Source of the DNA: Saccharicrinis sp050589685
GTDB lineage: Bacteria; Bacteroidota; Bacteroidia; Bacteroidales; Marinilabiliaceae
DNA length: 64,000 nt
Direction of reading: 5' to 3'
NCBI RefSeq assembly: GCF_050589685.1
Contig: NZ_JBNGOS010000032.1
Span: 21,815-85,814, forward strand
Numbering within the stretch: the first letter of the stretch is position 1; each line of letters begins with the position of its first letter. The position numbers and the translations under genes are program-made. The notes under the pieces are model-generated. The model did no database searches. It was not told the origin of the DNA and saw only the letters and a list, made by a program, of their open reading frames with translations. This document shows positions 54,022-62,616 of this stretch, in pieces.

Positions 54022-54651
54022 TTAAATCTCCCCGCTTATGGATTTTTTAATGACTTCGGCCTTACAATGCACATGTAGCTTTTTGTAGATGTTTTTAATA
54101 TGCGACCGAACTGTTTCAATAGAAATAAAATTTTTTTCTGCAATCATTTTATAACTTAAACCGTCTACCAGGCCAAGCACAATTTCTTTTTCCTTGCCTG
54201 TAAGCGAGGTGGATGGCTCGTTTTTTTGGCCTGTCTGAAAATAATTGATCACTTTGCGAGCTATTTGCGGTGACATAAACGAACCCCCATCATTCACTAT
54301 TTCTATCGCTTTTTTTATATCGGCAAAGGGAATGTTCTTAAGCAGATAGCCGGATGCGCCAGCGCATAACGATTGGAATATCTTGTTGAAATCGTGGTAG
54401 ACGGTAAACATGACGATGTTAATGTCAGGATATTTCTCCTTTATGAGTTTTACCCCACTAATGCCTGACATTCCTGGCAAACCAATGTCCATGAGAATGA
54501 TATCGGGTATATTTTCTTTGTTTAATCCGGACAGGAATGCCTCAACCGATTCCTTTGCGATTTGGCACGACATTTCCATCTGGTTATTCAGGTATTCTTG
54601 AACCCCGTTTCTAATCACCTTATCGTCCTCAACTATTGCTATCCTTACCAT
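54022..54651 (-). CDS. NarL/LuxR-type response regulator
   Basis: A 209-residue two-domain regulator. The receiver (residues 1-120) has the acidic pair in VEDDKVIRN, the phosphoacceptor Asp in ILMDIGLPGMSG near residue 53, and the conserved Lys in YLLKNIPFAD. The C-terminal LuxR helix-turn-helix begins LTGKEKEIVLGLVDGLSYKM and ends TVRSHIKNIYKKL. The gene lies 116 bp downstream of the propeller-type sensor kinase on the same strand and is its likely partner. Together they probably control the adjacent agarolytic genes. Confidence 0.93.
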   Translation of the reverse strand: MVRIAIVEDDKVIRNGVQEYLNNQMEMSCQIAKESVEAFLSGLNKENIPDIILMDIGLPGMSGISGVKLIKEKYPDINIVMFTVYHDFNKIFQSLCAGASGYLLKNIPFADIKKAIEIVNDGGSFMSPQIARKVINYFQTGQKNEPSTSLTGKEKEIVLGLVDGLSYKMIAEKNFISIETVRSHIKNIYKKLHVHCKAEVIKKSISGEI

Positions 54652-54767
54652 ATTTTAATAATACAAATTTTATGGGGCAAGCGAAATACCATTTACATGG
54701 GGTATTGATGAGAGTTGTACCTAATAGTAAGAAGGGCTGCACTAATTTGGTCAGGGATACACTACAT

Positions 54768-57700
54768 TTACAGCCTTCTTGTCCTCAACATTATTATTGT
54801 ACCTCCATCCGACTCTATTATCAACTCACCTCCAATTCTTTCCGCCCTCATTTTCATGTTTCTCAGTCCATTTCCTTTTTTTACCTTTGAAATATCGAAT
54901 CCTATACCGTTATCTTTAATCTGCATATTAAATCCATACACTTCATTTTCCATACTTACCTTAACTTCGGATGCCTGGGCATATTTAACAATATTATTTA
55001 TTGCTTCCTTAAATATATAGTACACATTTTGCCTTGAATCAATCTTAATCTTCTTGTCTTTATCCAATCCATTTTCAGAAAATGACACCGCGATATCCTT
55101 GATGGAAAAAGTGGTGTAGGCTAAGTCGTACATCCGCTCAAGTAAGTCTCCTATGGTATCATTTCGGGTGTCGATAGACCAGACTATATCGCTCATCGTT
55201 GCAATCACATCTCGGCTTATAGAACCTATCTTACGTGATGCATCAATGATCTCTTTTTTTCTATCTGTATTTTGAATCTGTTCCGAGTGAATGCTGATAC
55301 GTGTCAAGGATGCCCCCACTTCATCGTGCAGGTCACTTGCAATACTGATGCGCAATCGTTCCATTTCGGCCAAACGATTTTGCTTGTATCTGTAGATTCT
55401 CCATAGTACTGCCAACACAATGACAACCAGAAACAATTTAAACCATATGGTTTGCCAGATGGCCGGGGTAATAATAATCTCCATTGATGCTTGTTCGGAA
55501 CTCCAGATACCGTCGCAGTTAGTGCCTCTAACTTTAAATGTATATTCTCCTGGATCCAGATTAGTGTACCCTACAAATCGTCGCTCTTGTATGGCAACCC
55601 AATTTTCGTCTACCCCCTCCAATATATATTGATATCGATTGTTTGCAGGATTAGTAAAATCCAAGGCGGAAAACTTAAACGAAAAGAAATTTTGATGATG
55701 GGACAATTTAATAACAGAACTGTCCGGAACAATATGCCCCTCAAAATAGGGAACATTAAATACATTAAAAGAAGTAATCTCAACTGGGGGTTCATATCTG
55801 CTTTCTGCTATACTATCAGGATAAAACAGGTTAAACCCATTATTACCCCCAAACAAAAACATCCCATTCCTAAGCTTTAAATACGCCCCCCCGACATACT
55901 CCTTGCCTTGTAATCCGTTATGAATATTAAAAGTTTTAATTTCCCGTGTGTCGGGGTTAAACTTACAAATGCCATTATTGGTGCTTAACCAAAGGTTTCC
56001 TTTTTCGTCATCAAGGATACCATATATTACATTACTGGGCAACCCATCCTTAATTGAATAATTGCTGAACGCTGTCCCTCCATGGAAATCCAGAACCGAA
56101 AGACCATCGCTGGTGCCCACACACAACTTTTCTTTTCCATCAATAACAGCTTTGTTTATGGCCTGTACAATATTATCACTCAATCCATTTGCAGCATTGG
56201 CATTACTCATGTATCGTTGAAACGAACCTGACTTTTTGTCCATTCTGCTTAATCCTCCGCCCCAGGAACCTAACCACAGATATTGATCCTGGTTATAGAT
56301 ACGAAGTAAATAATCGCCCGAGAGTGTGGTGCTGTCAACTGGGTTGCTCCTGTAATTCGTGAAGTTGCCCGAATTCAAATCGAATTTTATCAAGCCTTTG
56401 CTGTATGTGGCGATCCAAATGATACCAACAGAATCGTATGCCAATCCATTGATATTATCCAATCCTTCACTTTGGCGAACTAACGGTGATTCATTGTAAT
56501 GCCGGAAAAGCTTTTTATGTGTATCAAACCTATTTAGTCCACCTCCACGGGTCCCTATCCATAAGTCTTGGTTTTTGTCTTCAATAATAGAACTGATATT
56601 GTTGCTGCTTAAACCAGCCCTGTTGCCTGGTACATGTTTAAACACACGAAAAGTGCCATCGGAAGGACAAAAATAGTTTAAGCCACCTGTCTCGGTCCCT
56701 ATCCAGATATCCCCTTTGTGATCTTCGCAGAATACTGTTACCTTGTTATTGCTTAGGCTATTGTTATTGTATGATTTATGTTTGAAATGACTGAAATAAT
56801 TCATTCTGGCATTAAATATATTTATGCCCTCCGCACCAATCCAAACTAATCCTGACCGATCCATCAGCAAGCTATTAATACTATTCCCGGTCAAACTTCG
56901 CCGATCGTCAGGATCGTGTTGAACATGAACGAACTGACTATCTTTAATATCATATATATCAATACCCAGGGAGACCGTTCCTATCCATAATGCACCATTA
57001 GGGCCCATCAGCAAGGATGTAATATTATTGCTTGAAATACTGTTTTTACTTGCATCATGAACAAAAGTTGTCAACAAACCTGTTTTGCGGTCATGCCGGC
57101 TAATACCCCCTCCAAGGGTACCAATCCAAACATTACCCTCCTTATCGCCCAATAGGGACGATATTTTACTTGATGGGATTTTACTTTGTCCATGATTACC
57201 CTTGTACGGCCTCAACTCAGGCTGTTCCGGGCTTGATATATCTATGATAGACAGACCGTTCCATGTTCCCACCCAAAGATCGTTATTGCTACCCAAATAT
57301 AACGACCTCACAAAATTGCTTGCCAAACTTGTTGAATCGTCTGTATCATTCACGAAATGAGTGAAATTACCCGTTTTCGGATTAAACCTATTCACCCCCC
57401 CACCCCATGTTCCAATCCACAAATTGCCCCTTTCATCCTCACAAATAGATGTAGGTCGGGTTCCGTTCATGCTGTTTTTATTACCTTTTTGTGGCAGATA
57501 ACGTGCAAACAAGCCAGTATTAGGATCGTATCTGTTTAATCCATGCCATGTTGCTATCCAAAAAACACCATTTCGGTCTTCATAAATATCCCATATCCAA
57601 CTATGCGAAATAGATGTTGTATCTGACTTATCGTGCCTAAAAATGAGAAACTCATACCCGTCGTAGCGATTCAAACCGTCCTGGGTACCTATCCAAACAA

Positions 57701-57860
57701 AACCCTTGCTGTCCTGATACATACAGTTCACCGTGTTTTGTGACAACCCATCGGTATTGGATAAATGCCTAAAACTATAGTTGTGCTCGGCAAATCCGTC
57801 GATTTCAATAAAAACAAACGCGATTACAAATAAAGCAATATGGCCTATCTTGACTTGCAT
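54768..57860 (-). CDS. two-component sensor kinase with reg_prop propeller domain
   Basis: This 1030-residue sensor has a signal peptide or leader helix, then two 7-bladed propellers from repeats like DSKGFVWIGTQDGLNRYDG (residues ~45-680). A Y_Y_Y domain (FKFSALDFTNPANNRYQYIL) precedes a transmembrane helix near 800-825. The cytosolic HisKA_3 domain has DLHDEVGASLTRIS near residue 841, and a HATPase domain (DNGIGFDISK, GNGLRNMKMRAERIGGEL) ends the protein. This is the sensory architecture of Bacteroidota hybrid two-component systems that recognise oligosaccharides, but without fused receiver or AraC domains. The receiver is supplied in trans by the next gene. Confidence 0.93.
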   Translation of the reverse strand: MQVKIGHIALFVIAFVFIEIDGFAEHNYSFRHLSNTDGLSQNTVNCMYQDSKGFVWIGTQDGLNRYDGYEFLIFRHDKSDTTSISHSWIWDIYEDRNGVFWIATWHGLNRYDPNTGLFARYLPQKGNKNSMNGTRPTSICEDERGNLWIGTWGGGVNRFNPKTGNFTHFVNDTDDSTSLASNFVRSLYLGSNNDLWVGTWNGLSIIDISSPEQPELRPYKGNHGQSKIPSSKISSLLGDKEGNVWIGTLGGGISRHDRKTGLLTTFVHDASKNSISSNNITSLLMGPNGALWIGTVSLGIDIYDIKDSQFVHVQHDPDDRRSLTGNSINSLLMDRSGLVWIGAEGINIFNARMNYFSHFKHKSYNNNSLSNNKVTVFCEDHKGDIWIGTETGGLNYFCPSDGTFRVFKHVPGNRAGLSSNNISSIIEDKNQDLWIGTRGGGLNRFDTHKKLFRHYNESPLVRQSEGLDNINGLAYDSVGIIWIATYSKGLIKFDLNSGNFTNYRSNPVDSTTLSGDYLLRIYNQDQYLWLGSWGGGLSRMDKKSGSFQRYMSNANAANGLSDNIVQAINKAVIDGKEKLCVGTSDGLSVLDFHGGTAFSNYSIKDGLPSNVIYGILDDEKGNLWLSTNNGICKFNPDTREIKTFNIHNGLQGKEYVGGAYLKLRNGMFLFGGNNGFNLFYPDSIAESRYEPPVEITSFNVFNVPYFEGHIVPDSSVIKLSHHQNFFSFKFSALDFTNPANNRYQYILEGVDENWVAIQERRFVGYTNLDPGEYTFKVRGTNCDGIWSSEQASMEIIITPAIWQTIWFKLFLVVIVLAVLWRIYRYKQNRLAEMERLRISIASDLHDEVGASLTRISIHSEQIQNTDRKKEIIDASRKIGSISRDVIATMSDIVWSIDTRNDTIGDLLERMYDLAYTTFSIKDIAVSFSENGLDKDKKIKIDSRQNVYYIFKEAINNIVKYAQASEVKVSMENEVYGFNMQIKDNGIGFDISKVKKGNGLRNMKMRAERIGGELIIESDGGTIIMLRTRRL

Positions 57861-57933
57861 GAAGAAATTTAAGTATATAATTTACTTCAATCTGCCTTAA
57901 ATTTCAACAATTTGGCCATTTACTTTTACCCGC

Positions 57934-59553
57934 CTACACTCGGGCAATAAACTCGGTTAAGTTTTCTCCTTTATCCAACTTTAATTTTTGTCGCAACCTA
58001 TAACGAGAAGTATGAACGCTTTCTATAGAGATCCCCAAAAGAAGAGACATTTCCTTGCTGGAGAAGTTTAGTTTAATCAAGGCACATAGCTTATGGTCGC
58101 GTTGTGTTAACTCTGGGAACCTCTCGTTTAACGACTTGTAAAAACCCTGATTAACTGATGTAAAGCGAGTGTCAAACTCCTTCCAATCGTGCTTGCTGTT
58201 TGCGTTTATTTTTGCGATCAACTCTTTAAGGTCCTTATTTTTTGCCGAGCTCAATTTACTTTTAATCTCCATTAATAGCTCGTCCTTTTCAATTAGTTGC
58301 AATGCCGAGGAAGTTAATTCCTTGTTTTTCATCTCCAGAATTTCCTTGTTTTTTTCCTCTTTAGCTTTCTGGTCCGATTTCAGCATCTTCTCCGCCGTTT
58401 TATGGCGATATTTTAAATAGAAAAAAGTAATGAATGATACCATCACTAACGAAACAAGAACAATGGATAGAACGGTATTTCTTAAAAACAATAATCTTTT
58501 TTCATTTTCTAATTTAGTAAGCCTTGCCTTCTCCATAAGTTTTTGCTGCTCTTGTCGGAATTGATCCTTGATCTCAATAAAGCGTTGGTTATTAATACTT
58601 CTGGCACCAAACAGGCTATCATTGGCATTAAAAGAGTTCTTCAGATATGCATAGGCTATCCTGGGTTTGTTAATCGACAAATACAAATCTCCAAGTTTTT
58701 TATATACTTCAGGCACATAATTCTGATGCGATCTGTATTTTTTTGCCACATCTAAGGACTTTAAATAGTATTCGGAACACTTTTCGAAGTTATCCAACTT
58801 ATTATAGAGGTCACCCATAAAAGAATATAAGATCACCAAGTAAGTTTCATTTTCAGACAAAAATGATTTTTCAACCTTCTGCAGCAAAGCCTCGGCCTCT
58901 TTAAACTTGTTTTGATAATACAATAAATATCCTTGTTCTGCATCTATAAAAAGAGTCTTGCTAGGGTATTCTTTTCTAATCTGATAACATGTATCTAAAT
59001 ATTGCTGAGCCTTATTTATTATTTGTTGCTCACGGTAGTTTATGGCAATTAAATAATAGGTACTCAAAATATCCGGTAATTTAATCTTACCTTCTTTAAT
59101 CAGTTGTTTTTTAATATGTAAAGATTTATTGTAATTCATTAGCGCCTCCTGATGTCGGTAAAACAACCCATACAGGGTACCGAGTCCATCATAAGCTGAA
59201 GCCACCGACAATTCCGAACCGATACTTTCAGACAACCTTAAAACTTCCCAATACCCATCATACGATTTTGAATAATCCGCTTTAGTAGTATTAACAACCG
59301 AACTCTCTAACAAGCACTTAATAGCTAATAAAGTATCCCCTAACATAAGAAAATCATTCTTGGACTTCTCAAAATAAAAAAGCGCACTATCCATTTGCGA
59401 ATATTTGATGGCCCTTGCTTTTAGCATATTGTTTTTTGCCTCATCGAAATTTTGCGAATATGAGACCACCAAAAAACTAAAAATAAATTGAATGATTAAT
59501 ATTGATTTCGTTCGTGTGTTTTTATTAATATCCATGCGTATAAATTTCTTCAT
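57934..59553 (-). CDS. membrane TPR-LuxR transcriptional regulator
   Basis: A 539-residue protein with a signal-like helix at ~15-35, about seven tetratricopeptide repeats (ALMNYNKSLHIKKQLIKEGK, CSEYYLKSLDVAKKYRSHQN), a transmembrane helix near 375-400 (VLSIVLVSLVMVSFITFFYL), a coiled coil and a C-terminal LuxR-type HTH (SSKEMSLLLGISIESVHTSR). Such proteins sense periplasmic signals through the TPRs and regulate transcription from the membrane. The start could instead be Met 7 (MDINKNTRTK), which fits the leader helix. It lies 74 bp upstream of the sensor kinase start on the same strand and is divergent from the GH117 gene. Confidence 0.88.
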   Translation of the reverse strand: MKKFIRMDINKNTRTKSILIIQFIFSFLVVSYSQNFDEAKNNMLKARAIKYSQMDSALFYFEKSKNDFLMLGDTLLAIKCLLESSVVNTTKADYSKSYDGYWEVLRLSESIGSELSVASAYDGLGTLYGLFYRHQEALMNYNKSLHIKKQLIKEGKIKLPDILSTYYLIAINYREQQIINKAQQYLDTCYQIRKEYPSKTLFIDAEQGYLLYYQNKFKEAEALLQKVEKSFLSENETYLVILYSFMGDLYNKLDNFEKCSEYYLKSLDVAKKYRSHQNYVPEVYKKLGDLYLSINKPRIAYAYLKNSFNANDSLFGARSINNQRFIEIKDQFRQEQQKLMEKARLTKLENEKRLLFLRNTVLSIVLVSLVMVSFITFFYLKYRHKTAEKMLKSDQKAKEEKNKEILEMKNKELTSSALQLIEKDELLMEIKSKLSSAKNKDLKELIAKINANSKHDWKEFDTRFTSVNQGFYKSLNERFPELTQRDHKLCALIKLNFSSKEMSLLLGISIESVHTSRYRLRQKLKLDKGENLTEFIARV

Positions 59554-59565
59554 TTTGCAACCTTG

Positions 59566-59593
59566 ATGTTAGGCATAAAAATACAATGTTAGG
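59566..59593. repeat. direct repeat ATGTTAGG spaced 20 bp, upstream of TPR-LuxR gene
   Basis: ATGTTAGG at 59566-59573 and 59586-59593, exactly two helical turns apart and 13 bp from the TPR-LuxR start. It is a candidate regulator binding site, perhaps for autoregulation. Confidence 0.3.
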
Positions 59594-59736
59594 TTTAATT
59601 ATTTGCAATCATATGATAATTATATTTTTACACCCTCTAAAAATCACCAATATCCAGTTGTAGTCCATTGCTCTGTTTTGATTGTTTAGTTTTGGTTGAG
59701 TTTACAAAAGCAATAATCTAAAAGAAAATGGTCAGA

Positions 59737-59769
59737 TTTGAAGATATAAAAAGCAATAAAGTATATTTA
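59737..59769 (+). promoter_or_regulatory. promoter of GH117 locus
   Basis: TTTG (59737-59740), 21-bp spacer, TATATTTA (59762-59769; one mismatch to TAnnTTTG). Predicted transcription start is about 30 nt before the GH117 ATG. Confidence 0.6.
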
Positions 59770-59806
59770 TCGATACTATAAACTATTAGCTATAAAAATT
59801 ACGTCT

Positions 59807-61012
59807 ATGAATAAATTGAGAAATCTATTTTTGGCAACCATGGCATCTTTCCTGATGCTTAGTTGTGGCAACCAGAAATCTTGTGAGAAATGTTCTGAAG
59901 AAGCAGAAGTCTCGGATGAATTAATATACCGATATGGAATAACCGACAAAGAACACTTAAGTGCTGCCAGTAAGCGGGCGCTAAAATGGCCCACCTATGG
60001 CAACGAATGGTTTATACGATTTTCCGAACAGGAACTAAAGGGTGATCTTGCATACGAAGAAGGTGTCGTCCGTCGCGATCCAAGCGCATTAATTATGCAT
60101 GACGAAAAATATTATGTATGGTACACCAAAAGCACTGGTCCAACGCAGGGTTTTGACGGAGATGTGGAAAAGGATAAAGTATTTCCATGGGACAGGTGCG
60201 ATATTTGGTATGCTACTTCTACCGATGGAATAACCTGGAATGAAGAAGGCCTTGCTGTTCCTCGTGGTAAAAAAGGTGAATATGACGACCGTTCGGTATT
60301 TACCGTTGAAATTATGGAGTGGGATGGTATGTACTATCTGTGCTACCAAACCGTAAAGTCACCTTATACGCATAGGGTCAAAAATCAGGTTGGCCTGGCA
60401 TGGGCAAGTTCACCTGATGGACCATGGACCAAAAGCAAAGAGCCTATATTAAGCCCTGCCGATAACGGAGAATGGCTGCCCGGAAAGAAAAACCGATTTG
60501 AGGTGATCAACAAAGGAGACTTTGATAGCCATAAGGTTCATGATCCATGCATTCTTCCATTCAAAGGCAAATTCTACCTGTATTACAAAGGTGAACGAAT
60601 GGGAGAAGAAATGTATTTTGGAGGTAGAGAAATAAGACATGGTGTGGCTATTGCCGATAATCCGAAAGGCCCTTACATAAAATCACCTTACAACCCAATC
60701 AGCAATAGTGGCCACGAAATTTGCGTTTGGAAATATAATGACGGAATTGCTGCATTAATTACCACCGACGGACCAGAAAAAAATACCATCCAATGGTCGC
60801 CCGATGGAATTAACTTTGAAATCATGTCTTCTATCCCAAGCGCTCCACATGCTATTGGTTTAAACCGTACTGTTGATAACGAAAAAGATCCTACAGAAGT
60901 AATGCGTTGGGGATTGACACATGAATATGTTACCGGCGACTATCAGTGCATTAAAAGATTTACATCAAGACGTAAGGAACGTCACGGCAATTTTGTAGAT
61001 TTTGCACAATAA
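59807..61012 (+). CDS. GH117 family glycosidase, lipoprotein (anhydro-galactosidase type)
   Basis: A 401-residue lipoprotein: signal sequence MNKLRNLFLATMASFLMLSC with a lipobox LMLSC (Cys 20). The five-bladed propeller-type fold of GH117 is indicated by VVRRDPSALIMHDEKYYVWY, VHDPCILPFKGKFYLYYKG and NSGHEICVWKYNDG. The Asp residues in RRDP and HDP and the His-Glu in GHE are the family's catalytic and metal-site positions. GH117 enzymes remove 3,6-anhydro-L-galactose from neoagaro-oligosaccharides. A terminator-like hairpin follows at 61034-61069. Identity to the second GH117 is low, suggesting different substrates. Confidence 0.9.
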   Translation: MNKLRNLFLATMASFLMLSCGNQKSCEKCSEEAEVSDELIYRYGITDKEHLSAASKRALKWPTYGNEWFIRFSEQELKGDLAYEEGVVRRDPSALIMHDEKYYVWYTKSTGPTQGFDGDVEKDKVFPWDRCDIWYATSTDGITWNEEGLAVPRGKKGEYDDRSVFTVEIMEWDGMYYLCYQTVKSPYTHRVKNQVGLAWASSPDGPWTKSKEPILSPADNGEWLPGKKNRFEVINKGDFDSHKVHDPCILPFKGKFYLYYKGERMGEEMYFGGREIRHGVAIADNPKGPYIKSPYNPISNSGHEICVWKYNDGIAALITTDGPEKNTIQWSPDGINFEIMSSIPSAPHAIGLNRTVDNEKDPTEVMRWGLTHEYVTGDYQCIKRFTSRRKERHGNFVDFAQ

Positions 61013-61033
61013 TCGGATAGTAAAAAATTAAAG

Positions 61034-61069
61034 AAACAGGCTCGAAAGTTAATTCTTCCGGGCCTGTTT
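61034..61069 (+). terminator. long hairpin after first GH117
   Basis: AAACAGGCTCG... pairs with ...CGGGCCTGTTT over 14 of 15 positions with a short loop. It is followed by only three T, so it may be a weak terminator or a processing/stability element. Confidence 0.6.
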
Positions 61070-61211
61070 AGCTTATGTCTAGCTGTATTTCGCTTTTCTG
61101 CTTAAAATTTGACAAAAAACCATCCTATTAACTACAAAAAATCCCTGTCCTAAAATAATGCTCTTACTACCTTCATAGCTGATTAATTAAGACCTGTGTA
61201 ATATTAATTGA

Positions 61212-61562
61212 ATGGCTGTAATAATAAAGATATGCACTTATATTTGCAATATAACCGACGGTCAACGTTCCGGTGCCCTAAACTGTTATCACCAAGCGGT
61301 GGGTTGCACAAATAAAAGTCCGCTGGCCTATGTTGAATCTCCATGTATTGATGCTTTGGCAACGGAAGCTGTTTTATCTACCAATGCTTATTGCAACTCA
61401 CCGGAAATCTGGCCCTCACATGGCTCTAAGTACACCGGCCAAAATCCGTATCATTCAGCAATAAACTTTTTACATACTATGTTCATGGACAGGTCAAAAT
61501 CTCTAAAAAACAATAAAAAGACAACTGGCATGGCCGGAACAAATTATCCCTTTGTGCACTAA
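61212..61562 (+). pseudogene. sulfatase relic, catalytic cysteine lost
   Basis: The 116-codon frame reproduces the N-terminal signature of formylglycine sulfatases. NITDGQRSGALNCY corresponds to the usual DDQR metal-site block, TNKSPLAYVESPCIDALATE to the next one, and NAYCNSPEIWPSHGSKYTGQ to the S-P-x-C-x-P-S-R-x-S-x-x-T-G active site. In the last, the Cys is Ile and the Arg is His; the second Asp of DDQR is Gly. The frame ends soon after INFLHTMF, removing most of the enzyme. Neither start nor signal peptide is convincing. The gene has decayed or was truncated; it suggests the ancestral locus acted on sulfated galactan. Confidence 0.72.
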
Positions 61563-61585
61563 AAAAAATATAAGTTTAAAAGAAA

Positions 61586-62464
61586 ATGTTGAGGATGAGA
61601 ATACTTTTATTATGCATGTTTCTAGCTAGTTCGATAGTGGCCATAGCACAGGATTCTGGATCTAAGGAAATTCCTGCAAAAGTTGAAAATGGCTACAAAT
61701 GGAAAATGGTTAAAAATTGCTCCAATAATTTTAACTCTGATGGTAAATCGGATCAGTTCAATACCAATTGGAAAGATATGTACATGGGCAAATGGCGAGG
61801 GCCTGGCTTGTCTTATTTTAACGAAAGCCATTCTGAAATCATAGATGGCAAACTGGTTTTAAAAGCTACCAGAAAAACAGGGACAAAAAAAGTCAATTGC
61901 GGAATTGTCACCTCAAAACAAACCATTATTTACCCTGTATTTGTAGAAGCCAGAATAAAACCCTGCAACCAGGTATTATCTTCGAACATTTGGCTGTTAA
62001 GCATGGACAGCAAACGGGAAATTGACATCCTGGAAATTTATGCCGGCGACAGACCATCGGAAGTAAAAAATGCACAGCAGGCTTCACACAACTACCATGT
62101 GTTTATGCGCGACCAAACTGGCATTAAAGAGAACTTTGCCTTCCCACAGCACCATACCCTGCCAAATAACGAGCCTTATAGAAATGACTTCCATAACTTT
62201 GGAATGTATTGGAAGAGTCCCTCGGAGATTGATTTTTATATCGATGGAGAATTGGTCAATACACTCCGAAAAGAAAATATGACCGATCCCGATAATCAGT
62301 TTTTTGACAGACCTATGCATATTATCCTGGATGTTGAGGATCATGAATGGCGCTCGAATAAAGGAATTGTAGCCACTGATGAAGAGTTGGCTGATGATAT
62401 GAAAAACAAAATGTATATAGATTGGATTAGAGTGTACAAACCAGTTAAAAAGCTATTTAAATAA
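61586..62464 (+). CDS. GH16 family glycoside hydrolase (agarase/porphyranase-like)
   Basis: A 292-residue secreted enzyme with a signal peptide (MRMRILLLCMFLASSIVAIA). The catalytic E-x-D-x-x-E is EIDILE, in KREIDILEIYAGD near residue 151, giving nucleophile and acid/base glutamates. RPMHIILDVEDHEWRSNKG and ADDMKNKMYIDWIRVYKPVKK complete the jelly roll in the form typical of beta-agarases and beta-porphyranases rather than laminarinases. The neighbouring GH117 genes favour an agar or porphyran substrate. No carbohydrate-binding module or sorting domain is present; it may stay periplasmic or be released. Confidence 0.88.
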   Translation: MLRMRILLLCMFLASSIVAIAQDSGSKEIPAKVENGYKWKMVKNCSNNFNSDGKSDQFNTNWKDMYMGKWRGPGLSYFNESHSEIIDGKLVLKATRKTGTKKVNCGIVTSKQTIIYPVFVEARIKPCNQVLSSNIWLLSMDSKREIDILEIYAGDRPSEVKNAQQASHNYHVFMRDQTGIKENFAFPQHHTLPNNEPYRNDFHNFGMYWKSPSEIDFYIDGELVNTLRKENMTDPDNQFFDRPMHIILDVEDHEWRSNKGIVATDEELADDMKNKMYIDWIRVYKPVKKLFK

Positions 62465-62562
62465 GAGCTGAAAGAGCGCCCTATAAAAGCATAGTTCTTT
62501 CCGCGTGTCACTGAAGCTTTAGCAAAGGCACACGGTCAATGTATCAAACACCAGTAAATTAA

Positions 62563-62577
62563 AGGGCTGAAGCCCGA
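62563..62577. repeat. GGGCTGAAGCCC mini-palindrome
   Basis: A 5-bp inverted repeat around a GA centre upstream of the second GH117; the ten-base core GGCTGAAGCC recurs in the palindrome stack at 1349-1362. It may belong to a dispersed short palindrome class. Confidence 0.35.
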
Positions 62578-62616
62578 CCGGTAAAAAATAGGATCACAAT
62601 TTTAAAATAAACAGAT

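Noticed and set aside
54768..57860. Hybrid two-component protein with fused AraC domain
   Set aside because: The protein ends after the HATPase domain; no receiver or AraC helix-turn-helix is present.
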